Assembly (NCBI GenBank): GCA_963793005.1
Contig: CAWBYP010000004.1
Location: 310,001 to 374,000 of the forward strand
From: RPQJ01 sp963793005
GTDB lineage: Bacteria; Pseudomonadota; Gammaproteobacteria; Steroidobacterales; Steroidobacteraceae
Reading direction: 5' to 3'
DNA: 64,000 nucleotides
A program made the position numbers and the translations under genes. Below are positions 62,223-64,000 of the stretch, one piece after another; positions within the stretch are counted from its first letter, which is position 1, and each line of letters begins with the position of its first letter. The notes under the pieces are model-generated. The model was not told the origin of the DNA. It did not search any database and was given only the letters and a program-made list of their open reading frames with translations.

Positions 62223-62864
62223 TCAGGCGGCCAGGTCCTCGATCCTCGCAAACGCGTCGGCAACCGCAGCCTCGCGCTGCTCGGCCCCGAGCGCCAGCCC
62301 TTCGGCAAAGACGAACTCCACGTCGCGAATGCCGATGAACCCGAGGAACTGCTTCACGTAGGCGGTCTGCATGTCAGAAGGAGTGCCCGCATATCGTCCG
62401 CCGCGCGTGGCGAACACGTAGGCCTTCTTGCCCTTGAGCAGGCCTTCCGGGCCCTCGGCCGTGTAGCGGAACGTCACGCCGGCGCGCGCGACGTGATCAA
62501 AGTAGGCCTTCAGTGTAGATGGCACCCCGAAGTTGTACATCGGCAGTCCGATGACAATGACGTCCGCGGCCTGCAATTCGGCGATCAGCCGATCGGATTC
62601 GGCAACGGCCTGCTGCTGTGCGGGTGTCCGCTCGCCGGCCGCAGTCGTGAACGCCTTGAAGCGCTCGGCGGTCAAGTGAGGTACCGGTTCCTGCGCCAGG
62701 TCGCGCACGACGACTTCAGCGCCCGACACTGGCCCCGCGCCCGGCACGGCCGGCAAGCCAGGGCCATTCGCGGCACCGATTGCCTGGACGAATTCACTGG
62801 CCAGCCGGGACGACTGGGCATCTTCGCCGTAAAGGCTGCTGTTGATCTGAAGGATGGTGGTCAT
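62223..62864 (-). CDS. azoR: FMN-dependent NADH-azoreductase
   Basis: 213 residues. The flavodoxin-like fold has ILQINSSLYGEDAQSS at the N-terminus, IVIGLPMYNFGVPSTLKAYFDHV and FATRGGRYAGT, the AzoR motifs for FMN binding. It reduces quinones and azo dyes two electrons at a time with NADH. AAGGA is 7 bases before the ATG. It is divergent from a LysR gene that probably regulates it, with the DoxX-pirin pair on the same strand beyond. Confidence 0.93.
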   Translation of the reverse strand: MTTILQINSSLYGEDAQSSRLASEFVQAIGAANGPGLPAVPGAGPVSGAEVVVRDLAQEPVPHLTAERFKAFTTAAGERTPAQQQAVAESDRLIAELQAADVIVIGLPMYNFGVPSTLKAYFDHVARAGVTFRYTAEGPEGLLKGKKAYVFATRGGRYAGTPSDMQTAYVKQFLGFIGIRDVEFVFAEGLALGAEQREAAVADAFARIEDLAA

Positions 62865-62984
62865 TGGGTGTCCTTGGCTGCGATTCGGTAAATTGGGTGT
62901 CGATTGCTGTGCGATGTATTTTCCATCTATGTGCTAAATTAAAAAGACGGTTTATTAGCCTTTAACAATCTACGCCATCGATAT
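62865..62984. promoter_or_regulatory. azoR/lysR divergent control region
   Basis: The sequence is AT-rich in the half next to lysR, with CTAAATTAAAAAGACGGTTTATTAG forming a partial inverted repeat CTAA...TTAG, as LysR operators often do (T-N11-A). ATTGGGTGTC occurs twice, at 62863 and 62892, spaced 29 bases. Both may be regulatory; neither promoter can be fixed. Confidence 0.4.
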
Positions 62985-63953
62985 ATGCCCCAACCACGCA
63001 CCACCCTCGACCAGTGGAATGCCCTCGTCGCAGTCGTCGAGGCCGGCGGCTATGCCCAGGCCTCAACGCGCCTGCACCGTACGCAGTCCACCGTCACCTA
63101 CACCATCAAGAAACTCGAGGATGTACTCGGCGTAAAAGTGTTCGAACTGCAGGGCCGCAAGGCCGTGCTGACGCCGGCCGGCGAAGTGCTCTACCGCCGG
63201 GGCCGGGCGCTGGTGGACGAGGCGAGCAGGCTCGAACGTGCCAGCGCCGGACTCGCGCGCGGCTGGGAACCCGAGATCCGCCTTGCAGTCGACATCATCT
63301 TCCCCACCTGGCTGCTGCTCGAATGCATGGCGGCCTTCGGTGATGAACATCCAGACACTCGCATCGAACTCGTTGAGTCCGTGCTCGGCGGCACCGAGGA
63401 CGCGCTTACCGAGGGACGGGCGGACGTCGCGATCGGGGGCGTCATTCCCGGCGGGTTCATGGGCGATCCGCTGATGCAGGTGCGCTTCGTCTGCGCCGCG
63501 GCACCGTCACATCCGCTGCACCAGGCTGGCGACGCGCTGACGCTCGACGACCTGCGCCATCACCGCCACCTGGTCGTGCGCGACTCAGGCGCGCTGCGCA
63601 GTCGCAGCAGCGGCTGGCTGAACGAGAAACGCTGGACCGTGACCAGCAAGGCGACGTCCATCCGTGCCGCGTGCATGGGCCTTGGCTATGCGTGGTATCC
63701 GGAGGAGAGCATTCGCGAGGAACTCGATTCCGGCAGGCTGGTGCCGGTGCCGCTGGCGCACGGCGGCGAACGCTACGTCATGCTGTACCTGATACTCGCC
63801 GACCTCGACACCGCCGGACCGGGTGTCCGTCTGCTGTCCGGGATCCTGCGCAGGAGAGTTGCGGAGACCTGCAGCCAATTCCCATTGCATTCGAGCCCGG
63901 CGCTGCCTGATGATGAAATTCGCGCTACCCCAATGCAGGAGCCCGCGTCATGA
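62985..63953 (+). CDS. LysR-family transcriptional regulator, azoR-linked
   Basis: 322 residues from ATG 62985. Winged helix (LVAVVEAGGYAQASTRLHRTQSTVTYTIKKLEDVLG), then the effector domain (RLAVDIIFPTWLLLE, ADVAIGGVIPGGFMGD). The GGxxxxxxxxYTIKKLE recognition helix is standard. Divergent placement next to azoR implies control of azoR and perhaps of doxX-pirin. The stop overlaps the next gene's ATG (ATGA). Confidence 0.88.
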   Translation: MPQPRTTLDQWNALVAVVEAGGYAQASTRLHRTQSTVTYTIKKLEDVLGVKVFELQGRKAVLTPAGEVLYRRGRALVDEASRLERASAGLARGWEPEIRLAVDIIFPTWLLLECMAAFGDEHPDTRIELVESVLGGTEDALTEGRADVAIGGVIPGGFMGDPLMQVRFVCAAAPSHPLHQAGDALTLDDLRHHRHLVVRDSGALRSRSSGWLNEKRWTVTSKATSIRAACMGLGYAWYPEESIREELDSGRLVPVPLAHGGERYVMLYLILADLDTAGPGVRLLSGILRRRVAETCSQFPLHSSPALPDDEIRATPMQEPAS

Positions 63954-64000
63954 CCCACGGTCGATGCCTGTGTGGCGACATTCACTATGAAATCGACGGC
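63950..64000 (+). CDS. GFA-family protein, N-terminal fragment (partial)
   Basis: The reading frame runs off the window end. It begins MTHGRCLCGDIHYEI, in which CxCGxIxYE matches the start of GFA (glutathione-dependent formaldehyde-activating)/CENP-V-like zinc proteins. It overlaps the LysR stop by 4 bases. Only 17 residues are visible, so family assignment is tentative. Confidence 0.6.
   Translation, partial: MTHGRCLCGDIHYEIDG

Noticed and set aside
1..64000. tRNA, rRNA or CRISPR loci
   Set aside because: No cloverleaf, rRNA-like block or regular spaced repeat array was recognised by eye; a covariance-model scan would be decisive.

Overview
The window is high-GC, gene-dense bacterial chromosome, most like a free-living gammaproteobacterium. 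Supporting signs are TtcA, PhaR, TraR/DksA-like, DUF4404 and DUF1840 proteins, an HAE1-type RND pump, a large TonB-dependent receptor whose mature N-terminus carries a VTGSRI-type plug start, a TPR-sulfotransferase and a wax-ester/triacylglycerol synthase. The mixture recalls Steroidobacteraceae or Nevskiales-like lineages, but that placement is inference. I found no rRNA, tRNA, CRISPR array, integrase, transposase gene or phage module. Nearly all sequence is coding, with short intergenic gaps and many 4-nt ATGA/GTGA stop-start overlaps.

Layout. 1-7.8 kb: end of a large Fe-S/FAD oxidoreductase, an outer-membrane barrel, small proteins, an M49-like metallopeptidase, a zinc-ribbon protein, a TraR/DksA protein and an MscS channel. 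7.8-11.4 kb: a tightly coupled three-gene cassette read leftward: tyrosine phosphatase fused to an ADP-ribosylglycohydrolase-like domain, a zincin metallopeptidase and an ATP-grasp ligase. 11.5-15.4 kb: amino-acid permease, then M32 carboxypeptidase and ttcA. 15.5-21.5 kb: RND permease and adaptor, cysteine synthase, MaoC hydratase. 21.6-26.6 kb: phaR, Ada-like methyltransferase, and glycogen genes glgA and glgC around a LEA14-like lipoprotein. 26.8-30 kb: a PadR/HAAS-sensor operon with a lipoprotein and a DUF192 protein.

30-36.6 kb: TPR-sulfotransferase, TonB receptor, tandem aspartyl protease, Lrp/AsnC regulator. 36.7-44 kb: alanine dehydrogenase, SDR, dienoyl-CoA isomerase-like protein, acyl-CoA ligase, a frameshifted cyclophilin, a degenerate receiver-domain protein and a PaaG-like isomerase. 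44-48.2 kb: DUF1840, membrane protein, VOC protein, Gly/Tyr/Pro-rich lipoprotein, M3 peptidase. 48.3-56.1 kb: a leftward lipid-oriented run of alkylsulfatase, cholesterol-oxidase-like GMC enzyme, HAD phosphatase, Old Yellow Enzyme and WS/DGAT. 56.3-64 kb: SMP-30 protein, a 38-aa membrane peptide, two LysR regulators, a secreted EEP hydrolase, a HicA-like orphan, pirin-DoxX, azoR and the start of a GFA-family gene.

Metabolic theme: carbon storage (glycogen, wax ester/TAG, PHB regulator), fatty-acid degradation, secreted peptidases and envelope uptake.

The most noteworthy signals are: (i) the phosphatase/ADP-ribosylglycohydrolase-like + zincin + ATP-grasp cassette, in which the glycohydrolase domain has lost its usual metal ligands; (ii) palindromic elements built on GGGGACATTC that sit at three convergent gene junctions, one carrying nested GGTGCCAGGCACC palindromes, with elements supplying or touching neighbouring stop codons; (iii) a seven-copy CAGCCC hexamer upstream of glgC; (iv) an M32 carboxypeptidase with HETGQ instead of HExxH; and (v) three G-run length changes in two genes that look like sequencing or true indels.
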